A DNA stretch of 64,000 nucleotides, taken from positions 496,001 to 560,000 of the forward strand of contig QPMI01000010.1 of NCBI GenBank assembly GCA_004431415.1, given 5' to 3'. Both the position numbers and the translations under genes were made by a program. Under the pieces are notes generated by a model. The model had not been told where the DNA came from, made no database searches, and saw nothing but the letters and a program-made list of their open reading frames with translations. Shown here in pieces: positions 51,100 through 59,135 of the stretch; the stretch's first letter is position 1; each line of letters starts with the position of its first letter. This DNA is from Cyanophora paradoxa (Eukaryota; Glaucocystophyceae; Cyanophorales; Cyanophoraceae).

Positions 51100-51882
51100 A
51101 TGGCCACCGTCCGCAACGCCTCCGACATCGACCCCGCCAAGCTCGCCTTCGAAATCGACGCCAACGGCCGCATCAAGGCCAAGTACGACGGCCTGCAGGG
51201 CCTCATGATGTACGCGCCGCCCATGGTCACGATCAACCCCTGCATCAACACCGAGCAAGGCAAGGCGTGGAGCGACGAGAAGAAGGCCTTCGTCATGGAA
51301 GAAAACGGCGGATTCTACACGCTGGACCTCACCGATCTCAGCGCCGTCGACGGCCAGACGAACCCAGCCGCGGACGAGTTCCTCAAGCTGCTGGAGGCCC
51401 TGGACGCGAAATTCTGCGAGTTCGTGCAGCAGAACCAGGCCAAGCTCAAGGTCTCGCCCGGCCGCAGCCTCAGCAAGGATCAGATCTCGGTGCTGCAGAC
51501 GCCCAGCGTGCGCATCAAGGTCGACAAGGAGTCGGGCCAGGCCTTCTACAAGTACCTCAATATGCGCATCCGCACGCAGACGATGGCGGGCAAGCGCAAG
51601 ACGATTCCCGTCGTCGACATGTCAAACTACCTCATCACCGAGCGCGCCACCATCGGCACCGGAGACCTGGTGGCGGCCCTCGTTAAAATCGACACCGCCT
51701 ACGCCATCCCCGAGGGCAAGTTCGGCCTCAAGTGGTCCTTCCTCGCCGTGCAGCAGTGCAAGGTCGGCGCCTTTCGCTTCGCCGGCCGCACGCCCGAGCT
51801 GGCCTTCAAGCCCTACGACAACGAGGCCGATTTCGAGCCCTACCTAAACCCCGAGTCTATGTACACCACCCCCATGCAGTAG
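51100..51882 (+). CDS. Viral protein, possibly single-stranded DNA-binding
   Basis: 260 residues (MATVRNASDIDPAKLAFEID). It is intronless, with sequence typical of a compact beta-rich protein: RIKAKYDGLQGLMMYAPPMV, GGFYTLDLTDLSAVDG, SVRIKVDKESGQAFYKYLNM, RATIGTGDLVAALVKIDTAY and GKFGLKWSFLAVQQCKVGAF. The mix of short strands with the late GKFGLKWSFLAVQQ segment recalls OB-fold single-stranded DNA-binding proteins and an uncharacterised family conserved in algal large DNA viruses, but I cannot prove this by reading. A polyadenylation-like AATAAA follows the stop (51891). It is convergent with the next gene. Confidence 0.72.
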   Translation: MATVRNASDIDPAKLAFEIDANGRIKAKYDGLQGLMMYAPPMVTINPCINTEQGKAWSDEKKAFVMEENGGFYTLDLTDLSAVDGQTNPAADEFLKLLEALDAKFCEFVQQNQAKLKVSPGRSLSKDQISVLQTPSVRIKVDKESGQAFYKYLNMRIRTQTMAGKRKTIPVVDMSNYLITERATIGTGDLVAALVKIDTAYAIPEGKFGLKWSFLAVQQCKVGAFRFAGRTPELAFKPYDNEADFEPYLNPESMYTTPMQ

Positions 51883-51936
51883 CTTAGCCGAATAAATTGT
51901 AATTTCTCTGGTGCAATTGATTACAAGCGTTTACAC

Positions 51937-52740
51937 TCAAAGGCCGTTGAACTTGCCGCCCACCGCCTTGGGCTCCGCCGCCGTCGAGGCCGCCGCCTCC
52001 GTCACCTCCTTCATCATCTCCGGGTTCGCGTTGGCCGCGTGCACCGCCAGCACCGTCTGCACAAGGGCCATCCCCAGGCGCGCCTCGGGCCCCAGGGTCA
52101 CGTAGCGCGAGTATTTAATGACCAGCTCCTCTAAAATCGGCTGCACTTGGTCCATCGAGGCCAGCGTCGCCTGCCCGAGCCCGTCTAACTTCAGGCCGAT
52201 CGGATCGTACGCTTTGTTCAGATGCTCCAGCGAGTGCATCCCCGCGATCAGAAAGAGGCGCGCAGCCTCCAGCGAACCCCGCGTGCTCAGCTCGCGCTGA
52301 ATTTCCTCGTACTCTTCCTTCAGCTCGTCCAGCGGCGTCGCGAGGCTCAGCTTTTTCGTGGACGTCAGCTCGCCCCCGAACGAGCGCCTGTACTGTGCGA
52401 TCTGCCGCAGAACCTGCTTCTTCTCGTCCACGTCCACCTGCGCCTCGTCGCGCGGCTTTTCCTGCAGGTCGATCCCCAGCGCCTTTTTCACGCTCTGCTC
52501 CTTCTTTTTCGTCATTTCGATGTGCTCCTGCACGCTGAAGCTCGCGCCCTTGCTCGGCGCCGTCGGCGGCACCGTGGGCCCGTCGCCCGGCAGCGACGTC
52601 TTGTCTGCCTTCGGCGCCTTCTCGCCCTTTTCCTTGCCTTCCTTCGCGGGGCGGCCCTTCTTCCGAGGCTGCGGGATCCCCACCGGGTTCGGCCCGTCCA
52701 CGGCCAGCGCGTCGAAGCCAAGCATGGAAGAGGGGTCCAT
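51937..52740 (-). CDS. Viral protein of unknown function, helical
   Basis: 267 residues (MDPSSMLGFDALAVDGPNPV). An AT-hook-like basic patch PRKKGRPAKEGKEKG near residue 25 is followed by a Pro-rich linker. A long helical region comes next (LKEEYEEIQRELSTRGSLEA, LFLIAGMHSLEHLNKAYDPI, EELVIKYSRYVTLGPEARLG). It is the last gene of the leftward block that includes the capsid gene, so a virion role is plausible. It is preceded by AAATATTTCTAAGG. Confidence 0.75.
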   Translation of the reverse strand: MDPSSMLGFDALAVDGPNPVGIPQPRKKGRPAKEGKEKGEKAPKADKTSLPGDGPTVPPTAPSKGASFSVQEHIEMTKKKEQSVKKALGIDLQEKPRDEAQVDVDEKKQVLRQIAQYRRSFGGELTSTKKLSLATPLDELKEEYEEIQRELSTRGSLEAARLFLIAGMHSLEHLNKAYDPIGLKLDGLGQATLASMDQVQPILEELVIKYSRYVTLGPEARLGMALVQTVLAVHAANANPEMMKEVTEAAASTAAEPKAVGGKFNGL

Positions 52741-52755
52741 CGTTACGCTTGCCCC

Positions 52756-52768
52756 TTAGAAATATTTA
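52756..52768 (-). promoter_or_regulatory. Viral promoter motif
   Basis: Minus-strand TAAATATTTCTAAGG, 15 bases before the ATG at 52740. It overlaps the stop of the upstream gene. Confidence 0.68.
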
Positions 52769-53095
52769 CTCGGAGGTCAGCTCGACGAAGAGCTCGATGT
52801 AAAGCCACAGTTTCTCGCGCAGCTCGGGCCCGCTCCCGTAGAAGAGCGAGCGCACGGCCGAGGCGTACTCCTGCGGCAGCTTCGCGAAAACTCCGTCGTC
52901 TTTCGCTCTAATTAATTCGGCCTCCGCGTTGATGTGCCTCCTAAATAGAACGATGACCGCCGTGGCGCCTATGCCGCGCAGCGACTGGATCTGCGCCCGC
53001 ACCCCCGGCTCCTTGGCCTCCGGCTCCAGCAGGTCGAGGAAGCGGCCCCAGCGCGCCTCGATCTGCTCGCCCAGCGTCGCCTCCGTCGCTGCCAT
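52766..53095 (-). CDS. Viral protein of unknown function
   Basis: 109 residues (MAATEATLGEQIEARWGRFL). Entirely helical in appearance, with QIQSLRGIGATAVIVLFRRH, PQEYASAVRSLFYGSGPELR and a C-terminal LWLYIELFVELTSE. No recognised domain. It is packed between two leftward genes. Confidence 0.72.
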   Translation of the reverse strand: MAATEATLGEQIEARWGRFLDLLEPEAKEPGVRAQIQSLRGIGATAVIVLFRRHINAEAELIRAKDDGVFAKLPQEYASAVRSLFYGSGPELREKLWLYIELFVELTSE

Positions 53096-53109
53096 GTGCT
53101 TGCGTGTGC

Positions 53110-53121
53110 GTTAGAAATTAG
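53110..53121 (-). promoter_or_regulatory. Viral promoter motif
   Basis: Minus-strand GCTAATTTCTAACG, about 14 bases before the ATG at 53095. Confidence 0.65.
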
Positions 53122-53993
53122 CGACCAGGCTGCAGGGCGGCTGCGGCTGCAGTGTATGCCTCCGCCTTCCGAGTATTGGTTTCGCGGAGGATGTTTTGCT
53201 GTGCTGTCTCGGTGCCCAGGACGAGGGCCTGGAACGCAGCTTGAATTGCCATCTGAGGCCCGTTGAGAGCCGATGACATCCCGGCTACCGTCCCCCTTCC
53301 ACGAGTCGACTGAATTTGGGATGCCGCGGCGCCGGGGATTATACCATCTCCCAGCCCCTGGATGGGGTTCACTGTGGCAGGTAGTATGTTCTGGTCCGCG
53401 TACGGGGTCGCCGTCGGGATTGCCGGGCCGCGCGTGCCTTGCTGGTCCATGAGAATGGCACCGAACGGATTGCCCTTGGAGAAGTCGACATCGAAACGCT
53501 GAATTTCGATATCCTGCTCGATCATATTCGTAATTCGCTCGAGCAGCTCGGGGTAATATTCCTCGAGCATTTTAGCCACGCCTGGCTGCTTCAGGTCGAA
53601 GGCCGTCATCGCCCACTGGTCGAAATCGCGAATCATGATTTCCTTCCGCAGCGTGAACGCATTCTCGACGTCCTCTTCGTTGATCTGGCGATTAGGGTAG
53701 GCATTCTGCAGCTGCTGTCGAATGCCCATCCGCATCAGCTTCTCCATCTGCGGGGTGTACTTCATGGCCGGCAGGGCCTTCGTATCCGTGGTGCTCTGAC
53801 CCAGGCCGCGGGCCACGTCCTCGGGCGTGTACACATCGCCTTTGCCCGCTGGAACTGGCACCTCGGGCAGAATCGTGCCGGGCGCGTACTTCTCGATAAT
53901 TCCCGTCACCTCGCCCTTCAGGTCGTTCTTCAGCGACTGGCGCTGCTTCTTAGAGCCCTCCCCAATGTCCATCATGGAATGGCCCTTCGTCAT
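53118..53993 (-). CDS. Viral protein next to the capsid gene, unknown function
   Basis: 291 residues (MTKGHSMMDIGEGSKKQRQS). The N-terminal half is helical: LKNDLKGEVTGIIEKYAPGT, EKLMRMGIRQQLQNAYPNRQ and KMLEEYYPELLERITNMIEQ. The second half is Gln/Ala/Gly-rich (ILPATVNPIQGLGDGIIPGA, AIQAAFQALVLGTETAQQNI), as in minor structural proteins. Its position directly after the major capsid gene favours a virion component, but the role is not known. Confidence 0.75.
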   Translation of the reverse strand: MTKGHSMMDIGEGSKKQRQSLKNDLKGEVTGIIEKYAPGTILPEVPVPAGKGDVYTPEDVARGLGQSTTDTKALPAMKYTPQMEKLMRMGIRQQLQNAYPNRQINEEDVENAFTLRKEIMIRDFDQWAMTAFDLKQPGVAKMLEEYYPELLERITNMIEQDIEIQRFDVDFSKGNPFGAILMDQQGTRGPAIPTATPYADQNILPATVNPIQGLGDGIIPGAAASQIQSTRGRGTVAGMSSALNGPQMAIQAAFQALVLGTETAQQNILRETNTRKAEAYTAAAAALQPGR

Positions 53994-54017
53994 CGTGCCT
54001 CGGTTAGGATCCCAGTG

Positions 54018-54029
54018 GGAAAATTTATT
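54018..54029 (-). promoter_or_regulatory. Viral promoter motif fused with a poly(A) signal
   Basis: Minus-strand CAATAAATTTTCCCAC. AATAAA (54029-54024) would end the capsid transcript, while AAATTTTCCCA is a variant of the promoter motif 25 bases before the ATG at 53993. Confidence 0.6.
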
Positions 54030-54083
54030 GGTTCACATCGGCGGCCGAGGCTCGCCCCTCTCACACTCTGGCTAGCTGGCAAT

Positions 54084-55457
54084 CTAGTGGAAGCGGCGGT
54101 AGGCGCCGCCGTTGGTGAAGGTGATCTCGTTGTAGTAGCGGCAGTAGATGTCGGCCACGGGCAGGTTGGGTGCCGTGTAGGTCTTGAGCGTGGTGAGCGT
54201 GAGCTCGATGGTCTTGAAGGCGCCCATGTCGAGGCCGCCGAACATCTTGGTGTTGTCGGCCACGTCCGCGCCGAAGGGGAGCGAGTAGATGAACTCCGTG
54301 CCGAACTGGCCCACGTTGCGGGGCTGGATGTCGCTGCTGTGCGCGTCGTGGGTCGCAAGGGTCGTGGGGGGCGTGTCGTTGCCCGACCACGGGTGCGGGT
54401 GCAGCGCGTCGGCCACGTCGGCCGCCGCCGTCCCGTCCATCGAGGTCACGCCCCGCAGCAGCTCGAGGTGCTTGCGCGTGGGGGCGTGCGTGTGCTCCTT
54501 GTGTGCGATGGCCGTGCGCAAAAAGTGCGCATCGTGGTTCGAGCTGTCGACCACCTTGATGTTGTCGCACTTCAGCTCGATCTTGTCGAGCGGGCGGAAG
54601 CGCCAGAAGTGCTCGCCGTTGTCGGTGTGCGGCTTGTCGCGCACCACCACGATCAGCTCGTAGCAGATCCCCGTGAAGGGCAGGCGGATGGCGGCGCCCG
54701 ACGTGAACTGGACGTGGTAGTGCTGCACGTACTTGCCGGCCCACGTGAACGAGTTCGGGTGCAGCGCCAGCTCGCGCGAGTCGATGTGCACGTAGCGCAG
54801 GATGAGCTTGGTGTCCAGGCCGACGGTGCTCGCCAGGCCGGTGTTCGTGTGCAGGCCGCCGTCCACGAAGGAGGCCGTCACCTCCTTCTGCGAGGCGTAG
54901 GTGATCTGCAGCTTCATCTCGTTGCCCGTCCCGCGGATCTTGTGGAGGGGCACGGCGAACTTTCGACCGAAGCCCGTCGCGATGCGGATCGGCACGTACA
55001 GCGTGTTCGGGGCCTTGCCCCGGCGGCGCAGCGGCTGGTGCGCCCAGAGGTTGTTCACCATGTCGACGTGCTCGGTGACGGACTTGTCGTCCTCGAACTC
55101 GCCGTAGATGGCGTCGTGGTGGCCGTCGTACTCGTGGATCAGCTGCGTGCCCACGAAGATCTTCACCTTCTTGAGCAGCACGTAGCCGGCCTTCGGGATG
55201 TAGAAGTGGTCGGCGTTCGTCAGCGCCGGCAGCGTCACCCGGAGCCAGGCGTCGTTGAACATCGGCGCCGAGTGCGGGATGACGATGTCGACGGTCTGGC
55301 CGAAGGTGACGCCCGACTGCACGGGGCTCACCTCGAGCACCTCGTCCACGAACGGCATCGCCGTGTCGAAGGTCTCGTGCACGTGCACCGACGCGTCGGA
55401 GCTGCGCAGCGAGTGGTGCAGGGCGGTCGAGGGGGTGGAGATGAGCGCGGAAGCCAT
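54084..55457 (-). CDS. Major capsid protein, double jelly-roll
   Basis: 457 residues (MASALISTPSTALHHSLRSS), in the range of NCLDV capsid proteins. Recognisable features are the early SPVQSGVTFGQTVDIVIPHS, DHFYIPKAGYVLLKKVKIFV with GTQLIHEYDGHHDAIYGEFE, and TEHVDMVNNLWAHQPLRRRG. Also present are LYVPIRIATGFGRKFAVPLH, TLATHDAHSSDIQPRNVGQF and the terminal DIYCRYYNEITFTNGGAYRR. This pattern of an N-terminal strand set with an I-x-x-V/I-G motif around the host of hydroxyl-rich loops is typical of the nucleocytoplasmic virus/PLV capsid family. It would form hexon-like trimers of an icosahedral shell. It is the centre of the leftward morphogenesis block and has a strong promoter motif ahead. Confidence 0.9.
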   Translation of the reverse strand: MASALISTPSTALHHSLRSSDASVHVHETFDTAMPFVDEVLEVSPVQSGVTFGQTVDIVIPHSAPMFNDAWLRVTLPALTNADHFYIPKAGYVLLKKVKIFVGTQLIHEYDGHHDAIYGEFEDDKSVTEHVDMVNNLWAHQPLRRRGKAPNTLYVPIRIATGFGRKFAVPLHKIRGTGNEMKLQITYASQKEVTASFVDGGLHTNTGLASTVGLDTKLILRYVHIDSRELALHPNSFTWAGKYVQHYHVQFTSGAAIRLPFTGICYELIVVVRDKPHTDNGEHFWRFRPLDKIELKCDNIKVVDSSNHDAHFLRTAIAHKEHTHAPTRKHLELLRGVTSMDGTAAADVADALHPHPWSGNDTPPTTLATHDAHSSDIQPRNVGQFGTEFIYSLPFGADVADNTKMFGGLDMGAFKTIELTLTTLKTYTAPNLPVADIYCRYYNEITFTNGGAYRRFH

Positions 55458-55473
55458 GGTTTAGGGGTGCGTT

Positions 55474-55487
55474 GAGAAAATTTTTTG
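55474..55487 (-). promoter_or_regulatory. Viral promoter motif of the capsid gene
   Basis: Minus-strand CCAAAAAATTTTCTCAAC, 16 bases before the ATG at 55457. One of the longest AT runs in the block. Confidence 0.7.
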
Positions 55488-55497
55488 GAGGGCTCGC

Positions 55498-57447
55498 CTA
55501 CGTTATTAGAGGGCGCGGCCCCCGTCGCGCCAGGTCCTCGTCGTACGCCTTCTTGCGGAGTGCGTCTGTGATCGCAGACCAGTCGCGTCTTCCGTCGAGA
55601 TAACCCATGACAAGTCCTCTGTCCAACTTGAAGTAACGCTCCGGCTCCAAGTTCATGAGTTGCTGGGCCCGCTCCTCGACGCGCCGCACTCGTTCCGTAA
55701 AGGGGCCCTTCGCCGCAGATCCCAGCGGGTCCTCCTCTCGCTCAGCTTCGTAGAATTTTACAATGTCTCCGCCCAGATTCGAAATATCACGGTGCTGTTC
55801 TGCAATCCGCGCCTGTTGGCGGTTGACACCGGTGGCCCGGGCCTGGGCTATGGCCGCCAGCTGATTATAATCGATTTTACCGGCAAGGAATTGTTGCACA
55901 GCCTCGTCCCCTGCCGCGCGCGTAATTTCGGACGAGACCGTTTCCAGGAATCCCGCCCGCAGCTCGCTTTCCGCTGCCTCTGCCTGCTCGCGGACCGCGC
56001 GCTCAGCTGGGGTTTCCACTTCCATTCGTTCGGGTCGTGTACCGCTGCGGATTTGCTTCAGCAGCCCCGCACGGCGAGATTCTGCTGCGTCTTTCACCTT
56101 CTTGACGGCATTGTCAGTCGCGTCATTTCCATCCATCGTCGTATACCCGGGTCGCCGCCCCGCATCCTTGTACGCGGCCCTGCGCTTGTCCGCGGCTTCC
56201 GCCTCGCGCGGGGATGAGGGGACGATCCCCGCGTTTGCGAGTTGAGCCTGGACGGCGACGGGCACCTGCTCGAGCACGGCCCTCGCCGCTGCAACGGCCA
56301 CCGCCTCGGCTGCTACCACCTCTGGCGGGCGCGAGGGCCCCGCCTGCGGCTCGGGCGGGGGCGGGGGCGGGGGCTGCTGCTCCGGTGGGGGTGCGGACGG
56401 CCTGGCCACGGTCTCCGGGGGCTGAGAAGGGCCGGGCTGGGGCGCCAGCGGGGGCGTCTTCGGTCCGGGAGGCGGAGGCGGCGGCGGTGGCGGCCCCGGC
56501 GGCGGCGGCGGTGCCCCCCCTTCGTCGTCTGACCCGTCCATGTCGTCCCTGGGGGCCTTGGACGGCAGGGCCTTCTGAATGAGGGCCTCGCGCGCGCCCC
56601 TGCCCGCCTTGATTTCTCTGCGCATGGCCTCCTCTGGGAAATTGGCCTCGATGGCCTCGTTGTCCTGGCTCGTGATGCGCGCATTCTGCTCGCGGCGGGC
56701 CTTGATGTACTTCTCCTTGTCGATTCGCTTCTTCGCCCGCCTTTTCTCCCTGGGTACGTCGCGCTGGCGGCTCTCGTCCGGCCCCGGCCCCTCGCTGTCC
56801 GAGCTCGAGGGCGGCTCGGCCTGGGCAAAGGGCTGGCGCGTGTTGCGGTTCGTCCAGTCGGGGTCGTACTTCCCTCCGATCAGCTCCTCGGGCTTCTTGT
56901 TCTCTCGTGCGTAAATGCTCGTGGGCTTGAATTCCTCTCCGTTGATGATGTACTTGTAGTAGTAATACGCGTCCTCGAGGTTCATCGGGCCCAGAGTCTC
57001 GAGGCGCTTCTTGCGCTTCAGGAATTCGGTAATCTGATCCTCCTTCGACTTGCAGAACTCGCGCACTCCCGGCAGCACCGTCAGATTCTTGCCGTCCACG
57101 TCGCAGGCGCCCGCCCCCTTGGCCTTCAGGTTCGCGGTGAAGGCCGACTGGCCCATCAGCCATGCGCGGAAGCCCTCCTCGTACTCTTCGTCGAGGCTCG
57201 ACTCCATCTGCTGGAATTTGTTGATGTAGTACGCGTTGGCGATGGCCTGGGCCTCCACCTCGGCGAGCTTGTCCGATTGATCGCGCTCCTCGAACCGAAT
57301 TTCCGGCGTGGCCCTCGCCAGCGTCGTCTTCATCATCTGCTGAAAGTGCGCGTACTTGTCGCTCTCGAAGGGCGTGATGTGCGAGTCCCCGCCCCCCGGG
57401 ATCGCGAGCACGTTGCGCGGCGCGAAACGCGAGGCGAGCCCCCTCAT
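55498..57447 (-). CDS. Large viral structural-type protein with proline-rich centre
   Basis: 649 residues (MRGLASRFAPRNVLAIPGGG). The N-terminal 200 residues are mixed helix (FEERDQSDKLAEVEAQAIAN, LEDAYYYYKYIINGEEFKPT). A Ser/Glu/Arg-rich part follows (RDVPREKRRAKKRIDKEKYI), then a central poly-Pro/Gly/Gln linker near residues 310-385. A long C-terminal helical region contains AAESELRAGFLETVSSEITR and ends DEDLARRGPRPLIT. No enzyme motif is visible. The linker resembles those of flexible virion or tegument-like proteins. Its start overlaps the stop of the next upstream gene by 4 bases (ATGA), indicating co-expression. Confidence 0.75.
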   Translation of the reverse strand: MRGLASRFAPRNVLAIPGGGDSHITPFESDKYAHFQQMMKTTLARATPEIRFEERDQSDKLAEVEAQAIANAYYINKFQQMESSLDEEYEEGFRAWLMGQSAFTANLKAKGAGACDVDGKNLTVLPGVREFCKSKEDQITEFLKRKKRLETLGPMNLEDAYYYYKYIINGEEFKPTSIYARENKKPEELIGGKYDPDWTNRNTRQPFAQAEPPSSSDSEGPGPDESRQRDVPREKRRAKKRIDKEKYIKARREQNARITSQDNEAIEANFPEEAMRREIKAGRGAREALIQKALPSKAPRDDMDGSDDEGGAPPPPPGPPPPPPPPPGPKTPPLAPQPGPSQPPETVARPSAPPPEQQPPPPPPPEPQAGPSRPPEVVAAEAVAVAAARAVLEQVPVAVQAQLANAGIVPSSPREAEAADKRRAAYKDAGRRPGYTTMDGNDATDNAVKKVKDAAESRRAGLLKQIRSGTRPERMEVETPAERAVREQAEAAESELRAGFLETVSSEITRAAGDEAVQQFLAGKIDYNQLAAIAQARATGVNRQQARIAEQHRDISNLGGDIVKFYEAEREEDPLGSAAKGPFTERVRRVEERAQQLMNLEPERYFKLDRGLVMGYLDGRRDWSAITDALRKKAYDEDLARRGPRPLIT

Positions 57448-57722
57448 TTGCTCTTCTTAGGGGTGGGCTTTGAAATTTTATCGGTCTTGGCCTTGTCTTC
57501 CTTCCCGTCCTTCTTGTCGCCGCCCTTCTTCCCCTGCTTCGTCGGGCGCATCGCCACGAATATTTCGCCGGGCGAGACGTCCTCGTACAGCGGCTTCGGC
57601 CCCTTTGGAAATTCGGGCGGGCCCTTCAGCTTCTCCTTCGCCTCCTTCACCTCCGCCTTGGACGGCTTCTCCTGCCCGTTCGTGGGCGCCTTTTTCGCGG
57701 GCTTCTTCTGTGTCTCTGGCAT
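57444..57722 (-). CDS. Lysine-rich viral protein
   Basis: 92 residues (MPETQKKPAKKAPTNGQEKP). About one third is Lys, with a central PLYEDVSPGEIFVAMRPTK that looks folded. Such small basic proteins often bind the viral DNA, but this is inference. Overlaps the following gene by 4 bases. Confidence 0.7.
   Translation of the reverse strand: MPETQKKPAKKAPTNGQEKPSKAEVKEAKEKLKGPPEFPKGPKPLYEDVSPGEIFVAMRPTKQGKKGGDKKDGKEDKAKTDKISKPTPKKSK
57471..57480 (-). promoter_or_regulatory. Viral promoter motif, weak
   Basis: Minus-strand TAAAATTTCAAAG, 23 bases before the ATG at 57447, within the end of the Lys-rich gene. Confidence 0.45.
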
Positions 57723-57724
57723 GT

Positions 57725-58063
57725 TTAACCGTCACCAGAAAAATATGGGTTCGCACCCCCGTACGTCTCGGGGAACTGCCTCTCCCACCTGCGCACGGCC
57801 GCGTCCCTCTGGTCGCCGAAGCTACGGTAGGCCGCGGCCCTCTGACCCATCACGATTTGCCAGAGCCGTGCACGGACCTCGCCCTGCAGTCTGTACACCC
57901 AATCGCGAATGTTCTCGACGATATCCGTCGGCAGCGTGGCCAACCCCGCCTTCAGCTCGGGCACATCCGTGGGATCCTCTTCGAGCGTCAGCTTCTGCAT
58001 GCGTGCGCGCAGCATCTCAATTTGCGTGTCAATTGGGGCCCAGTAAGGGGCAGATCGAGACAT
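57725..58063 (-). CDS. Viral protein of unknown function
   Basis: 112 residues (MSRSAPYWAPIDTQIEMLRA). A helical N-terminus with EDPTDVPELKAGLATLPTDI, then NIRDWVYRLQGEVRARLWQI and FPETYGGANPYFSGDG at the end. The TLPTDIVENIRDWVYRLQ stretch superficially recalls an F-box helix but is too divergent to call. Compactly packed. Confidence 0.7.
   Translation of the reverse strand: MSRSAPYWAPIDTQIEMLRARMQKLTLEEDPTDVPELKAGLATLPTDIVENIRDWVYRLQGEVRARLWQIVMGQRAAAYRSFGDQRDAAVRRWERQFPETYGGANPYFSGDG
57735..57748 (-). promoter_or_regulatory. Viral promoter motif
   Basis: Minus-strand CATATTTTTCTGGTG, 14 bases before the ATG at 57722, overlapping the coding end of the upstream gene. Confidence 0.6.
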
Positions 58064-58075
58064 CGGGGTACGGGG

Positions 58076-58339
58076 TCACTGAGAAATTACACTGGGTCGG
58101 AAGAGGAGGTACCCCACCAGGATCCCCGCTATAATCCAGAGGGGCGACCAGTCGCGCTCCGCCGGCGCGCCCCCGGGCGTCACCATCAGCTGCCCCGCCC
58201 CGGGCCTGCGGAGGCCGTACGTGCGGTGGTCCGCCCAGTGCGGGCGCGGGAACTGCTCCTGCGGCATGCGCTCGGGGTAAACGCCGTCGAATCGGTTCTG
58301 CATTTGGTACATGTCCCTATCGAACAGCAGGGAGGCCAT
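58076..58339 (-). CDS. Viral protein with C-terminal membrane span
   Basis: 87 residues (MASLLFDRDMYQMQNRFDGV). The N-terminus is soluble with Pro/His-rich sequence; WSPLWIIAGILVGYLLFRPS near the end is a membrane helix. Unknown family. It could be a small virion membrane protein. Confidence 0.73.
   Translation of the reverse strand: MASLLFDRDMYQMQNRFDGVYPERMPQEQFPRPHWADHRTYGLRRPGAGQLMVTPGGAPAERDWSPLWIIAGILVGYLLFRPSVISQ
58078..58090 (-). promoter_or_regulatory. Viral promoter motif
   Basis: Minus-strand GTAATTTCTCAGTG, 15 bases before the ATG at 58063, overlapping the stop region of the preceding gene. Confidence 0.65.
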
Positions 58340-58570
58340 TTCTTAATTTGGGGAGGGACTTAGAAATACTGCCCGTGAGCTCCCTGTCGCGGATCCTGCG
58401 AAAATCGGCGAAGAGGCCGCGCGCGCAGCGCCTGCAGACGAGGCGGGCCCGCCCGCCCACGCGCGCCACCGTGATCTCGTGGCCGAACTGCAGGTGGCCC
58501 GGGAAGCAGGTGGGGGGGTAGTCGCAGACGAAGCAGTGGCAGGGGCAGTTGCGCCGCCGAATTACATCTG
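58317..58570 (-). CDS. Cysteine-rich viral reading frame without a normal start
   Basis: The frame reads CPCHCFVCDYPPTCFPGHLQ, then GHEITVARVGGRARLVCRRC and ARGLFADFRRIRDRELTGS, a good candidate for a small zinc-binding protein. No ATG precedes it in frame. A second frame over the same DNA has an ATG at 58578 but makes an Arg/Pro-rich product that looks like a shadow. The frame borders the stop of the zinc-ribbon gene (58562), so translation could depend on frameshifting, re-initiation at a non-ATG codon, or a splice. Confidence 0.4.
58358..58370 (-). promoter_or_regulatory. Viral promoter motif
   Basis: Minus-strand AGTATTTCTAAGTCC, 19 bases before the ATG at 58339. Confidence 0.65.
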
Positions 58571-58957
58571 AACTGCAATCGCGGGCTCGCTCGCCGCCTT
58601 CTTCGGCGCGCGCTGGCGCTTCGGGACTTGGCTCTCGGCGGGCGCCGAGTCGTCCGCCGGGGCCGCCGTCTTCTTGACGCGGGGCGCCGCGGGGGGCTTC
58701 GGGACCGTAGGGGCTGCCGGTGCCTGGCTCGAGCCGGCGGCCGGGCCAGTGGCGTGGGCCACCTGCGGGCGCTGCGGCGGGGGGCTGGTCTCCCGGGCCC
58801 CCTCCTCGAGGACCCGGCGCATGAAGCGCGAGACCCGGCCGCTGCATTGCGTGCAGGAGCCGACGGCCACCTGGCGGTTGTTCTTGCTGGTACGCACCTC
58901 GACGTTGGCGAGCTTGGTGTTGGAACGGCACTTGAAGCAGTAGTGGGCGTGCTCCAT
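58562..58957 (-). CDS. Zinc-ribbon protein of the DUF5679 type
   Basis: 131 residues. The N-terminus MEHAHYCFKCRSNTKLANVE, then TSKNNRQVAVGSCTQCSGRV, has the spacing CxxC-(x about 27)-CxxC and the NGR-like turn of a short viral/archaeal zinc-ribbon family annotated as DUF5679. The rest (residues 50-131) is Pro/Ala/Lys-rich and disordered. The function of this ribbon is not established; it may bind nucleic acid or other virion proteins. Confidence 0.8.
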   Translation of the reverse strand: MEHAHYCFKCRSNTKLANVEVRTSKNNRQVAVGSCTQCSGRVSRFMRRVLEEGARETSPPPQRPQVAHATGPAAGSSQAPAAPTVPKPPAAPRVKKTAAPADDSAPAESQVPKRQRAPKKAASEPAIAVQM

Positions 58958-58958
58958 G

Positions 58959-59126
58959 CTAGCTACGGGGATGTAAGCAGCCTTCAGAAAAAAGTGCGTA
59001 GTAGCGGACGGCGCACCGGGCGCAGCAGACGTAGACGCCCGCCTTGAGCACCCAGCCGCGCTTGGTCTGCGGCAGGCGGCAGATTTTGCAGCAGAGGGGC
59101 CTCGGCTTACGGCATGAGGATCCCAT
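58959..59126 (-). CDS. Second small zinc-ribbon-like viral protein
   Basis: 55 residues, MGSSCRKPRPLCCKICRLPQ, then GWVLKAGVYVCCARCAVRYY. Two Cys pairs (CCKIC and CCARC) about 23 residues apart suit one zinc site. It ends one base before the start of the next zinc-ribbon gene. The gene is too short for most ORF lists. It is supported by its own promoter motif (59136-59148) and coding-like sequence. Confidence 0.65.
   Translation of the reverse strand: MGSSCRKPRPLCCKICRLPQTKRGWVLKAGVYVCCARCAVRYYALFSEGCLHPRS
58983..58994 (-). promoter_or_regulatory. Viral promoter motif
   Basis: Minus-strand CACTTTTTTCTGAAGG, about 26 bases before the ATG at 58957, overlapping the C-terminal codons of the 58959-59126 gene. 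Confidence 0.6.
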
Positions 59127-59135
59127 CTGCGGGCC

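Noticed and set aside
53439..55475. 678-residue plus-strand open frame across the capsid gene
   Set aside because: It is antisense to the capsid gene and its neighbour. It is made of repeated Val/Arg/His/Gly residues with no domain-like sequence, as expected from GC-rich codons read backwards.
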